A stretch of 64,000 bases of DNA from an uncultured Oscillospiraceae bacterium (GTDB taxonomy: Bacteria; Bacillota; Clostridia; Oscillospirales; Ruminococcaceae), in assembly GCA_934232845.1 (NCBI GenBank), contig CAKQGD010000004.1:1-64000 (forward strand). The letters are read 5' to 3'. Shown piece by piece: positions 34,304-42,564 of this stretch. The notes under the pieces are model-generated. The model was given only the letters and a program-made list of their open reading frames with translations, was not told the origin of the DNA and made no database searches. The position numbers were made by a program, and so were the translations under genes. Numbering within the stretch: the first letter of the stretch is position 1; every line of letters starts with the position of its first letter.

Positions 34304-35263
34304 ATGAGTCAAATTGCAGCGTATTTTGCTTCGCTGAGCCTGACCAATCTGCTGGGGAGAATTCCCGGCGGCGTCGCGCAGGGAATCATCTACGGACTGA
34401 TGGCGCTCGGCGTGTACATTACGTTTCGCCTGCTGGACGTCGCCGATCTGACCGTGGACGGCTCGTTTACCACGGGCGGCGCCTGTACGGTGATGCTGAT
34501 TCTCGCGGGTTGGCCCGCGTGGGCGGCGCTGCTGGCCGCCATGGCGGCGGGGCTTTTGGCGGGTCTTGTCACGGGTCTTCTGCACACAAGATTGGGCATC
34601 CCCGCGATCCTTGCCGGTATTCTGACACAGTTCGCGCTTTATTCCATCAATCTGCGCATTATGGGCGCGGCGGCCAACAAGGCGGTCAGCGCGGATAAAT
34701 ATGCCCTGCTGCTCACGGGGCGCAATGTCACCTCCGCGATTTTAACCGGCCTTGCGATCGTGTTCGTGATCGTGGCGGTACTGTACTGGTATTTCGGCAC
34801 CGAGCAGGGCAGCGCGATCCGCGCCACCGGCGACAATCCGGCCATGAGCCGGGCGCAGGGCGTCGACATCGATGCGATGAAGGTGCTGGGGCTTGCGCTT
34901 TCCAACGCGATCGTCGCATTTTCGGGCGGACTGATGGCCCAGTACCAGGGCTATGCCGATATCAACATGGGCCGCGGCGCGATCGTGATCGGCCTGGCCG
35001 CCGTGATTATCGGCGAGGTGATCGGCGAGGCTCTGCTGAAAAAATATCTCAATTTCTTTGGGCGGCTCGCTTTTGTGGCGGTGGGCGGCGTATTGTATTA
35101 CATCGTCGTCGTGACGGTGCTGTGGCTGCACCTGCCGACCAATGACCTCAAGCTCTTCACTGCCGTGGTCGTGGCCGTGTTCCTTGCGGTTCCCTACCTG
35201 CGCGCACAGGCCAAGAGCTCCTTTAAACTTGCGGGAAAGAGAGGCGCCAAAACCGATGCTTAA
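34304..35263 (+). CDS. ABC transporter permease (TrpY-type)
   Basis: This 319-residue membrane protein has 8-9 hydrophobic segments and the BPD_transp_2 (LivH-like) signatures GIIYGLMALGVYITFRLLDVADLTVDGSF near the N-terminus and AIRATGDNPAMSRAQGVDI in the centre, the coupling region. AAGGAGAAG precedes the ATG. Its last codons overlap the ATPase start by 8 bp. It is the single permease and presumably acts as a homodimer. Confidence 0.9.
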   Translation: MSQIAAYFASLSLTNLLGRIPGGVAQGIIYGLMALGVYITFRLLDVADLTVDGSFTTGGACTVMLILAGWPAWAALLAAMAAGLLAGLVTGLLHTRLGIPAILAGILTQFALYSINLRIMGAAANKAVSADKYALLLTGRNVTSAILTGLAIVFVIVAVLYWYFGTEQGSAIRATGDNPAMSRAQGVDIDAMKVLGLALSNAIVAFSGGLMAQYQGYADINMGRGAIVIGLAAVIIGEVIGEALLKKYLNFFGRLAFVAVGGVLYYIVVVTVLWLHLPTNDLKLFTAVVVAVFLAVPYLRAQAKSSFKLAGKRGAKTDA

Positions 35264-36050
35264 ATTACAGCATATCTGCAAAACCTTTAACCCCGGCACG
35301 ATCAATGAAAAGCGCGCTCTCTCCGACCTGAGCCTGCATCTCAAGCCGGGCGAGTTTGTCACCGTGATCGGCGGCAACGGCGCGGGAAAATCCACCATGC
35401 TCAACGCCGTCGCGGGCGTCTGGCCCGTGGACGAGGGCAGCATTCTGATTGACGGCGTGGATGTGACCGGTCTGCCCGAGCACAAGCGTGCCGCGTATAT
35501 CGGCCGTGTGTTTCAGGACCCGATGATGGGCACCGCGCCCGATATGCAGATTGAGGAAAATCTTGCGATGGCCAGCCGCCGCGGCAAAAAGCGCGGCCTG
35601 CGCTGGGGCGTCACAAAGGCGGAGCGCGAGCTTTATCACGAAAAGCTCAAGGTGCTCGGCCTCGGGCTCGAGGATCGCCTGACCGCCAAGGTGGGGCTGC
35701 TCTCCGGCGGACAGCGTCAGGCGCTGACGCTGCTGATGGCTTCGCTGCAGAGGCCGAAGCTGCTGCTTCTCGACGAGCATACCGCGGCGCTGGATCCGGC
35801 GACCGCGGCCAAGGTACTCGAGCTTTCCGACCGCATCGTGCAGGAAAATGAGCTGACTGCGCTGATGATCACGCACAACATGCGCGACGCCATCGCGCAC
35901 GGCAGCCGCCTGATTATGATGAACGAGGGTCATATCATTCTCGACATCTCCGGCGAGGAGAAAAAGCACCTGACAAAGGCCGATCTGCTCGACCAGTTTG
36001 CAAAGGTCGCCGGCGTACAGGAGGAAACGGACGCCGTCCTGCTCTCTTGA
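35256..36050 (+). CDS. ABC transporter ATP-binding protein (TrpZ-type)
   Basis: This 264-residue ATPase has Walker A GGNGAGKST (about residues 43-51), Q-loop FQDPMMGT, signature LLSGGQRQALTLLMA (about 151), Walker B LLLLDEHTAALDP and the H-loop Asn-His in MITHNMRD. It completes the three-gene transporter. It overlaps the permease and is followed by a strong terminator. Confidence 0.93.
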   Translation: MLKLQHICKTFNPGTINEKRALSDLSLHLKPGEFVTVIGGNGAGKSTMLNAVAGVWPVDEGSILIDGVDVTGLPEHKRAAYIGRVFQDPMMGTAPDMQIEENLAMASRRGKKRGLRWGVTKAERELYHEKLKVLGLGLEDRLTAKVGLLSGGQRQALTLLMASLQRPKLLLLDEHTAALDPATAAKVLELSDRIVQENELTALMITHNMRDAIAHGSRLIMMNEGHIILDISGEEKKHLTKADLLDQFAKVAGVQEETDAVLLS

Positions 36051-36087
36051 CAAGGCGCCTGCCGCTTGTTTTTTTCGACAAAGAAAA

Positions 36088-36133
36088 AGAACCTCCCCTC
36101 TTCCCTCTTCGGGAAGGCGGGGAGGTTTTTTTG
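36088..36133 (+). terminator. terminator after the aromatic transporter operon
   Basis: AACCTCCCCTCTTCCC pairs with GGGAAGGCGGGGAGGTT, then TTTTTTT. Confidence 0.9.
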
Positions 36134-36327
36134 CTGCTGTGACGGCAAAAGCAATGTTCGGCAATGCCGGCGGACAGGGCTTTGGCGCATGCGGCAAAAA
36201 AATCTTGCGGCCGCTTAGGAGAGCGGCGGCATCACGCTCTTTTGCGGCTGACAAGGGTTCTCGGCTTGTCTGGTGTGTCTTCAAAACGGCGATTTTTATA
36301 CATGCAGGAAAAAATGGGGAGCGGCGC

Positions 36328-37245
36328 TCACCGCGCCGCGGGCGGCCGGGCAAAGCCCGCCGGCGGATGCAGGAAAAAATAGGACGAGGCAAATTCCAAA
36401 AACATCTGCTCCTCGGGAGAGAGCAGGCGGTCCTTTTCCCAGCAGACCGCCTGCGTGCGCGTAAGCAGCGGGGAGGAAAGCGGCACAGACGCGATTTTTT
36501 CGCTTGGAATCGAATTGACGGCAGCGCCCAGCCACGTCGTGACGGCGACGCCGCGCCCCTGCGAAAGCAGCTTGACCCGGGTCAGATAGTCGCCGTAAAG
36601 CAGCCCGGACGGTTCAAAGCCCGCGGCGCGGCAGAGCGAAAGCATGTAATGGTGCGCCGAGGCGTTTTCCGGAAGGACGGAGATAAACGTCTCCGTGCGC
36701 AGCTCCTCGAGGCGCAGGGAGGAGCGGTTTGCCAGCGGATGTCCCGCCGGGAGCAGGGCGACGGGCTTTTCGCTCTCAAGCACCTGCACATACGAAAACC
36801 GCCGCGGGTCGATGTCTTCCATGATTCCGAGATAAAAACTGTAAGGAAACGCTTTCGATGCATCCGTAAGCTGCCGGATAGAGAAAGTCTGCATATCGAT
36901 GCGAAGCGCGGGGTGCTCCCGCTCAAATGCGTGCAGCAGGTCGGCCCAGACGGGAACGCTCGTCAGGCCGACGGTAATCGGAGGGATGATGCCTCCCCGT
37001 GCCAAAGCGGCGCCCGTGTCGAGCAGCCGAAGAGCCTGCAGCGCGAAACCGCGAAATCTGTGCCCGTTTTCATTGAGGCGTATTTGGTTGTGTGTACGGT
37101 CAAACAGAGGGGCTCCGAGCTCCTCCTCAAGCTTTTTGATCGTCATGCTTAAAGACGGGGGCGAAATTCGCAGGGCCAGCGCCGTTCGGGTCAGATGTTC
37201 GCTGTCTGCGAGGGCGAGAAAATAGCGAAGCTGAAGAAGCTCCAT
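36328..37245 (-). CDS. LysR-family transcriptional regulator
   Basis: This 305-residue LysR protein has an N-terminal winged helix (residues 1-60: LLQLRYFLALADSEHLTRTALALRISPPSLSMTIKKLEEELGAPLFDR) and a C-terminal periplasmic-binding-like effector domain. It is divergent from the enolase-superfamily gene at 37417, the usual layout for LysR control of a neighbouring catabolic gene. The shared 171-bp intergenic region contains CTTAACAAGCCTTAAGG, a plausible T-N11-A type site. The effector is unknown, perhaps an acid sugar. Confidence 0.9.
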   Translation of the reverse strand: MELLQLRYFLALADSEHLTRTALALRISPPSLSMTIKKLEEELGAPLFDRTHNQIRLNENGHRFRGFALQALRLLDTGAALARGGIIPPITVGLTSVPVWADLLHAFEREHPALRIDMQTFSIRQLTDASKAFPYSFYLGIMEDIDPRRFSYVQVLESEKPVALLPAGHPLANRSSLRLEELRTETFISVLPENASAHHYMLSLCRAAGFEPSGLLYGDYLTRVKLLSQGRGVAVTTWLGAAVNSIPSEKIASVPLSSPLLTRTQAVCWEKDRLLSPEEQMFLEFASSYFFLHPPAGFARPPAAR

Positions 37246-37263
37246 GCGGCACCTCCTGTTAAA

Positions 37264-37290
37264 AAAGAGCTTAACAAGCCTTAAGGTAAA
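37264..37290. promoter_or_regulatory. candidate LysR binding site
   Basis: The interrupted dyad around GCTTAACAAGCCTTAAGG in the divergent intergenic region fits a T-N11-A LysR motif; this is tentative. Confidence 0.35.
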
Positions 37291-37416
37291 AAGTAATTTA
37301 CGGGGAGTGAGAACTATTCTATCATAAGATTACGCAGCCGGCTTGAGAAAGATTGCACTTGCGGACGCGGTGCGCCGGAAAGAAAGCCGGCACAAAGAAC
37401 AAAAGGGGTGTGCGCC

Positions 37417-38655
37417 ATGAAAATTGTAAGCGTAGATGTGATGCAGGTTCCGAGCGGAAACGCGGGTTCCTCCCGCGGGGCATGGTCCCCCGTGCTTGTG
37501 CGCATCAACAGCGACGAGGGTCTCAGCGGCTGGGGTGAGGCGGGCCTTGCCTACGGCAAGGGCTGGCGCGCCGGCCTCGGTATGATAATGGATTTTGCCG
37601 AGGTCATTATCGGCGAGGATCCGATGAATACCGAAAAGATCTGGGAAAAGATCTTTCGCAAGACATTTTGGGGCATGGGCGGGGGCACCGTCGTGTGCGC
37701 GGGCATGAGCGCCATCGATATTGCGCTGCTTGATCTTAAGGGCAAGGCGCTCGGCGTGCCGGTGTATCAGCTGCTTGGCGGCAAGTGCAATGACAATCTG
37801 CGCGTGTACGCAAGCCAGCTGCAGTTTAACTGGGGAAGCCAGATCAAAAATCAGCAGCTCACCGAGCCGGAGGAATACGCCGAGGTCACGCTGCGCGCGA
37901 TGGCCGAGGGATACGATGCGGTCAAGGTGGATCCCATCTACCACAGCCCCAAAAATGCCGGCGGCTCTGTTCGGACTCCCGGAGAGGACGGCTGGAAGAT
38001 CACCGGCCCGCTTAAAAACGAAGTGATCGACACGGTATACCGTCGTGTGGCCGCCATGCGCGAGGCGGGCGGAGACGATCTCGACATTATCATAGAGATG
38101 CATTCCAACACTGACACGATCGCGGCCATTCAGATTGCCGACGCGCTCAAGGATCTGCGCATCTTCTATTATGAGGAGCCGGCCCACCCGCTGAATGTGG
38201 AAAATTTCGTGCAGATCAAGCAAAAAACCAACATCCCGATCGCCAGCGGAGAGCGCATTTACACTCGTCAGGGCTATCGTCCCTTTTTTGAAAAAAGAGT
38301 GCTCGATGTGGTTCAGCCCGATCTGTGCTTGTGCGGCGGCTTGAGCGAGGCCAAAAAAATCTGCGACATGGCGTGGACCTATGACGCCGCAGTGCAGATT
38401 CATGTCTGCGGCAGCCCTATCTCCAAGGCGGCTGCGCTTCAAATCGAAGCGGCGATTCCGAATTTTCTGATTCACGAGCATCACCAGCGTGCGCTGAATC
38501 CCGAAAGCCGCGCCACCTGCAAGTATGACTGGCAGCCGGAAAACGGCCGTTATAAGGTGCCTGATCTGCCCGGCATCGGTCAGGAGCCGACCGAAGAAAC
38601 CATTGAACGCTGCGACATCAGAACCGTCGGCGCGTATCGCCCCTACATGAGATAA
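37417..38655 (+). CDS. enolase-superfamily sugar-acid dehydratase (mandelate racemase family)
   Basis: This 412-residue member of the mandelate racemase/muconate lactonising group has an N-terminal capping domain (about 1-125) and a TIM barrel with KVDPIY near residue 172, metal-ligand candidates in IIIEMHSN (about 226), YYEEPAHP (about 252) and ASGERIYTR (about 279), QPDLCLCGGLSEAKKI and VCGSPISKAAALQ. Most relatives with this architecture dehydrate hexonates such as galactonate or mannonate. The exact substrate cannot be read here. GGGGTGTG precedes the ATG. No kinase or aldolase gene is adjacent. Confidence 0.85.
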   Translation: MKIVSVDVMQVPSGNAGSSRGAWSPVLVRINSDEGLSGWGEAGLAYGKGWRAGLGMIMDFAEVIIGEDPMNTEKIWEKIFRKTFWGMGGGTVVCAGMSAIDIALLDLKGKALGVPVYQLLGGKCNDNLRVYASQLQFNWGSQIKNQQLTEPEEYAEVTLRAMAEGYDAVKVDPIYHSPKNAGGSVRTPGEDGWKITGPLKNEVIDTVYRRVAAMREAGGDDLDIIIEMHSNTDTIAAIQIADALKDLRIFYYEEPAHPLNVENFVQIKQKTNIPIASGERIYTRQGYRPFFEKRVLDVVQPDLCLCGGLSEAKKICDMAWTYDAAVQIHVCGSPISKAAALQIEAAIPNFLIHEHHQRALNPESRATCKYDWQPENGRYKVPDLPGIGQEPTEETIERCDIRTVGAYRPYMR

Positions 38656-38877
38656 GGCGTTTTTCACTGCACGCATGGCATGCGCCGGCTCACGTCTGAA
38701 AAAGCATCAAATTATTTTCTTACGCATACACGCAATGCAGCTGTGAAAACAGTCAAATTTCTCTTTGGATTAAGCCTCTTCGCGTCTGAATAGTTGCTGT
38801 TTCGTTCTGTGCAGTGCAATAAGCTAAGTTTTTCTGCCCGCCGGCACAGCCGGCGGCCGCCTTACACACAACAGAAA

Positions 38878-38917
38878 AAAGATCTGTCAGCCTCGGGCTG
38901 ACGGATCTTTTTTTTAT
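38878..38917. terminator. bidirectional terminator between convergent genes
   Basis: AAAAAGATCTGTCAGCC pairs with GGCTGACGGATCTTTTT, with a 3-nt loop. Confidence 0.95.
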
Positions 38918-38923
38918 ATGTTT

Positions 38924-39055
38924 TCAGCGGCCGCGCCCGCCGGGCAGACGCGACAGCCCCTCGACACAGAGCATCAGAAGCAGCGTGACAAAAAATACGC
39001 CGATCATGCCGCGGCCCATATAGGGCAGCGTGGAAAGAAACGCGTTAAAATCCAT
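38924..39055 (-). CDS. OadG-related small transporter subunit
   Basis: This is a 43-residue protein with one central transmembrane helix (MIGVFFVTLLLMLCVEGL) after MDFNAFLSTLPYMGRG. It resembles the short OadG-like partners that accompany OadB-type sodium pumps in Firmicutes. GAGGAGG precedes the ATG, 13 bp after the oadB stop. It probably stabilises the membrane complex of the decarboxylase. Confidence 0.8.
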   Translation of the reverse strand: MDFNAFLSTLPYMGRGMIGVFFVTLLLMLCVEGLSRLPGGRGR

Positions 39056-39068
39056 TTTTGCATCCTCC

Positions 39069-40190
39069 TCAGCCAAAGAAATTGAGAATCAGGCCGCCCG
39101 CCACGACAGAGGCGATCTGGCCCGAGACATTCGCGCCGATCGCGTGCATCAGCAGATAGTTCTGGCGGTCCTCCTCCAGTCCCATCTTGTGGATGACGCG
39201 CGCCGACATCGGAAAAGCGGAGATTCCCGCCGCACCGATCATGGGGTTGATTTTCCGGCGGGAGAACAGATTGAGGAATTTCGCAAACAGCACGCCGCCC
39301 ACCGTGTCAAAGATGAACGCGACAAGTCCAAGTCCGAGAATCATCAGCGTGCGCGGATCGAGAAACGCCTCTGCCGTCATCTTGGCCGCGACCGTGATAC
39401 CGAGCAGCAGGGTGATGAGGTTTGCAAGCACACGCTGGGCGGTCTCGGACAGAGAGCCGAGCACGCCGCATTCGCGGATGAGGTTGCCGAACATCAAAAA
39501 GCCGATCAGCGCAACCGAACGCGGAGAGACGATGCCGGTCAGCACCGTCGCAAGAATCGGGAACAGAATGCGTGTGCGCTGCGAAACAGGCCGCGAGGAC
39601 GGCTCCATACGGATGCTGCGCTCTTTTTTTGTTGTGATCAGGTGAATGACCGGCGGCTGTACAATCGGCACCAGAGCCATATAGGAATAAGCGGCCACGA
39701 TGATCGGGCCGAGATAGTTCGATTTCAGGTAGTTGGCGACAAAGATAGAAGTCGGACCGTCTGCCGCGCCGATGATCGCGATAGAGGCCGCGTCCTTTAT
39801 TTCAAAGCCGAACAGCGCCGCCATCGACAGGGTGAAGAAAATGCCGAACTGCGCGGCCGCGCCGAACAGCATCAGCTTGGGATTCTCTAAGAGGGGGCCA
39901 AAATCGATCATCGCGCCGATGCCGATGAACAGCAGCAGCGGAAACAACTCGTTGGCAATGCCGGAAGAAAACAAGAGATCGAGCACGCCGACCTCCGCGA
40001 CGCCTTCATACACCTGCGTGACCGCGCCCGACATCGGCAGATTGACAAGAATCGCGCCGAAGCCCATCGGCAGCAGCAGGGTCGGCTCCATTTCCTTTTT
40101 CACGGCGAGCCAGATCAGCAGACCGCCGATGGCCCACATGACAGGCTGCTGCCACTGAAGATTTGCAAAGTTGGAAAAAACAGCATCCAT
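39069..40190 (-). CDS. oadB: sodium ion-translocating decarboxylase beta subunit
   Basis: This is a 373-residue integral membrane protein of the OadB/GcdB/MmdB family that couples decarboxylation of a carboxybiotin enzyme to Na+ export. Characteristic segments are FLLFIGIGAMIDFGPLL, GAADGPTSIFVA (the conserved Asp of the sodium site), SPRSVALIGFLMFGNLIRECGV and MHAIGANVSGQIASVVAGG at the C-terminus. The small OadG-like gene follows. The carboxyltransferase (oadA) is 19 kb away and no biotin carrier was seen in the window. The substrate (oxaloacetate, methylmalonyl-CoA or glutaconyl-CoA) is therefore inferred from oadA. Confidence 0.93.
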   Translation of the reverse strand: MDAVFSNFANLQWQQPVMWAIGGLLIWLAVKKEMEPTLLLPMGFGAILVNLPMSGAVTQVYEGVAEVGVLDLLFSSGIANELFPLLLFIGIGAMIDFGPLLENPKLMLFGAAAQFGIFFTLSMAALFGFEIKDAASIAIIGAADGPTSIFVANYLKSNYLGPIIVAAYSYMALVPIVQPPVIHLITTKKERSIRMEPSSRPVSQRTRILFPILATVLTGIVSPRSVALIGFLMFGNLIRECGVLGSLSETAQRVLANLITLLLGITVAAKMTAEAFLDPRTLMILGLGLVAFIFDTVGGVLFAKFLNLFSRRKINPMIGAAGISAFPMSARVIHKMGLEEDRQNYLLMHAIGANVSGQIASVVAGGLILNFFG

Positions 40191-40280
40191 TTTTTAACAC
40201 TCCGTTGTCGCGCAGACGCCGCCTGCGGCGGGCTGCATTTATCTGGGATGAAAAAGCCGCCTAAAACAGCTTGAAATAAC

Positions 40281-40309
40281 ATTTTACCATATTTCATCCG
40301 GTAAAGCAA
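40281..40309 (-). promoter_or_regulatory. promoter for oadB
   Basis: TTGCTT (40304-40309), 17 bp, TAAAAT (40281-40286) on the minus strand. Confidence 0.6.
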
Positions 40310-40358
40310 ATTGGACAAAATAATCCTAAAAATCTTAGCGGAAAGAAAACGCCCACCG

Positions 40359-40396
40359 AAAAGCGCCCCGCCGAAAAAGAGGCGAGGCGCCGAAAA
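40359..40396. terminator. terminator after aspS
   Basis: GCGCCCCGCC pairs with GGCGAGGCGC (one mismatch), with A/T-rich flanks on both sides. Confidence 0.7.
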
Positions 40397-40418
40397 AAAG
40401 CGGTGAAAGCCGGTGCTT

Positions 40419-42209
40419 TCAGTTTTCTTCCTCCACGCGGGTGACCGCGATGGAAAGCTCGTCGAGAGATTTTGAGTCGGTCTCGGCCGGGCAGCCGCTC
40501 ATCAGCTCGCTGGCGTTCTGTACCTTGGGGAAGGCCATTACATCGCGAATGGAGTCCCTGCCCAGCAGCAGCATCACGAGACGGTCGAGTCCGTAGGCCA
40601 TGCCGCCGTGCGGAGGAACGCCGTATTTGAAGGCCGTAAGCAAAAAGCCGAATTTTTCGGTGTATTCCGCTTCGCTCATGCCAAGCGCGTCAAACATCCG
40701 CTTCTGAATGGCGGGATCGGAAATACGAATCGAGCCGCCGCCCAGCTCCGTGCCGTTGAGCACGAGATCGTAGGCGCGGGCGCGCACGCTGCCGGGGTCG
40801 CTCTCAAGATGGTCGAGATCGTCGAAATTCGGGCAGGTAAAGGGATGGTGCATCGCGTAGAAGCGGCCGTCCTCCGGGGAGTATTCGAGCAGCGGGAACT
40901 CGGTAATCCACAAAAGATCGTAGCTGTCCTCGGGGATGAGGCCGAGGCGCTTGCCTAAAGTCAGGCGCAGTGCGCCGAGCGCCGCGAACACGGTCGGCTC
41001 ATATGCGTCGGCTACAACGAGAAGAACGTCGCCCTCCTCGTAGCCCATGCGCTCGTGGATGGACGCGATCTCGGTCTCGGTGAGGAATTTTTCAAACGAA
41101 GAGGTTTTGCCGTCCTTCGTCCAGCGGGAATAAGCGAGGCCCTTTGCTTTGTAGAGCTTGGCCGTATCGGTCAGCTTGTCAATCTCCTTGCGGGTCAGCA
41201 CGGCAGCCGCGCCCTTGACGTTGATCGCGCGGACCGAGCCGGTGCCGAGCGCGCCCTTGAACACCGCAAAGCCGGTGTCTGCCAGCAGATCGGAGAGGTT
41301 GACCAGCTCTAAGCCGAAACGGGTATCCGGCTTGTCCGAGCCGAAGCGGTCCATTGCCTCGCGCCAGGTCATACGGCGCAGCGGAAGCTGCAGGTCGCGC
41401 CCGAGAATCTCCTTGAAAATGCGCTTCATCAGGCCCTCGTTGACGGTCTGTACGTCTTCTTCGTCGACGAAGGACATCTCCAGATCGATCTGGGTGAATT
41501 CGGGCTGGCGGTCGGCGCGCAGGTCCTCGTCGCGGAAGCAGCGCGCGATCTGCAGGTAGCGGTCGAAGCCCGCCACCATGCACAGCTGTTTATACAGCTG
41601 CGGAGACTGCGGCAGCGCATAGAATTTGCCGGGATGCACGCGGGACGGCACAAGGTAGTCGCGCGCGCCCTCGGGAGTGGGCTTCATCAGGCAGGGGGTC
41701 TCGATCTCGACAAAGCGGTTGTCGTCGAAGTAGTCGCGCACCAGCTTGACGATGCGGTGGCGCAGCAGAATGGCCGACTGCAGCTCGGGGCGGCGCAGGT
41801 CAAGATAGCGGTGGCGCAGGCGAAGCTCTTCGTTTGTTTTGACGCCGTCTTTGATGTCAAAGGGGGGCGTTTCGCTGACGGCAAGAATGCGAAGCTCCGA
41901 TACGAGCACCTCGACCTCGCCGGTCGGGATGTCGTGATTGACGCTCTCGCGGCGGCGCACGACGCCCTTTGCCATCAGAACATACTCGCTGCGCACGGTC
42001 TGCGCCTTTTCAAAGACGGCGCGGTCGCTCGTTTCGTCAAAGGCGAGCTGCGCAATGCCGGTGCGGTCGCGCAGATCGACGAAAACCAGCGTGCCGAGAT
42101 TGCGCTGCTTGGCGCACCAGCCGGCAAGGACGACTTCTTTGCCGATGTCGGCGGGGCGAAGCTCGCCGCAGTACAGGGTTCTCTTAAGACCCGTCATTTT
42201 GTCTGCCAT
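40419..42209 (-). CDS. aspS: aspartyl-tRNA synthetase
   Basis: This 596-residue class IIb synthetase has an N-terminal OB-fold (residues 1-115), class II motif 1, motif 2 RCFRDEDLRADRQPEFTQID (about 220), the bacterial insertion (GAD) domain (about 290-430) and motif 3 GGMAYGLDRLVMLLLG near the C-terminus. AAGGAATC-type site precedes the ATG. It is the last gene of the T-box-controlled hisS operon. Confidence 0.97.
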   Translation of the reverse strand: MADKMTGLKRTLYCGELRPADIGKEVVLAGWCAKQRNLGTLVFVDLRDRTGIAQLAFDETSDRAVFEKAQTVRSEYVLMAKGVVRRRESVNHDIPTGEVEVLVSELRILAVSETPPFDIKDGVKTNEELRLRHRYLDLRRPELQSAILLRHRIVKLVRDYFDDNRFVEIETPCLMKPTPEGARDYLVPSRVHPGKFYALPQSPQLYKQLCMVAGFDRYLQIARCFRDEDLRADRQPEFTQIDLEMSFVDEEDVQTVNEGLMKRIFKEILGRDLQLPLRRMTWREAMDRFGSDKPDTRFGLELVNLSDLLADTGFAVFKGALGTGSVRAINVKGAAAVLTRKEIDKLTDTAKLYKAKGLAYSRWTKDGKTSSFEKFLTETEIASIHERMGYEEGDVLLVVADAYEPTVFAALGALRLTLGKRLGLIPEDSYDLLWITEFPLLEYSPEDGRFYAMHHPFTCPNFDDLDHLESDPGSVRARAYDLVLNGTELGGGSIRISDPAIQKRMFDALGMSEAEYTEKFGFLLTAFKYGVPPHGGMAYGLDRLVMLLLGRDSIRDVMAFPKVQNASELMSGCPAETDSKSLDELSIAVTRVEEEN

Positions 42210-42295
42210 ACTTGTGATTCCTTTCTTAAGGAGGGGGCAAACGCCCCTTCGGTTTCATTTTTATAAGGAGAAAACGCGGCGCATCCCGGTTCGGT

Positions 42296-42547
42296 TTATC
42301 CGTGCAGTCCGTCGGACTGGCGCTGCATATTTTCCACTACGACGTCGGAGATGTCGCCCAGCGAAGCGGCGTACTCCAGCACGCGCCACGGCTCGTTGGT
42401 GTGGTAGTGAATCTTGATCAGCTCATCGTCTCCGACAGCCAGCAGGCAGTCGCCCGGAATATGCGCCGTGATATAATCGTGGATCGCATCCTCGTCAAGA
42501 TCGTGTCCGTCGATCAAAAGCTGCGTGTCAAATTTGTATTCCAGCAT
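42296..42547 (-). CDS. stand-alone domain similar to the C-terminus of DAK2/FakA-type kinases
   Basis: This 83-residue protein, LEYKFDTQLLIDGHDLDEDAIHDYI then GDCLLAVGDDELIKIHYHTNEPWRVLEYA, resembles the C-terminal domain found in DAK2-domain (fatty-acid-kinase-like) proteins, which bears a conserved HxHT. The kinase part is absent. The start at 42547 follows AGGAAAGGGAAG; the GTG at 42568 is less likely. It lies between hisS and aspS, so it is under T-box control. Function is unknown. Confidence 0.65.
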   Translation of the reverse strand: MLEYKFDTQLLIDGHDLDEDAIHDYITAHIPGDCLLAVGDDELIKIHYHTNEPWRVLEYAASLGDISDVVVENMQRQSDGLHG

Positions 42548-42564
42548 CTCTCTTCCCTTTCCTC

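Noticed and set aside
36328..38655. A complete sugar-acid catabolic cluster around the LysR and dehydratase genes
   Set aside because: No kinase, aldolase or sugar transporter is adjacent; the ABC transporter beside it is of aromatic amino acid type with its own terminator.
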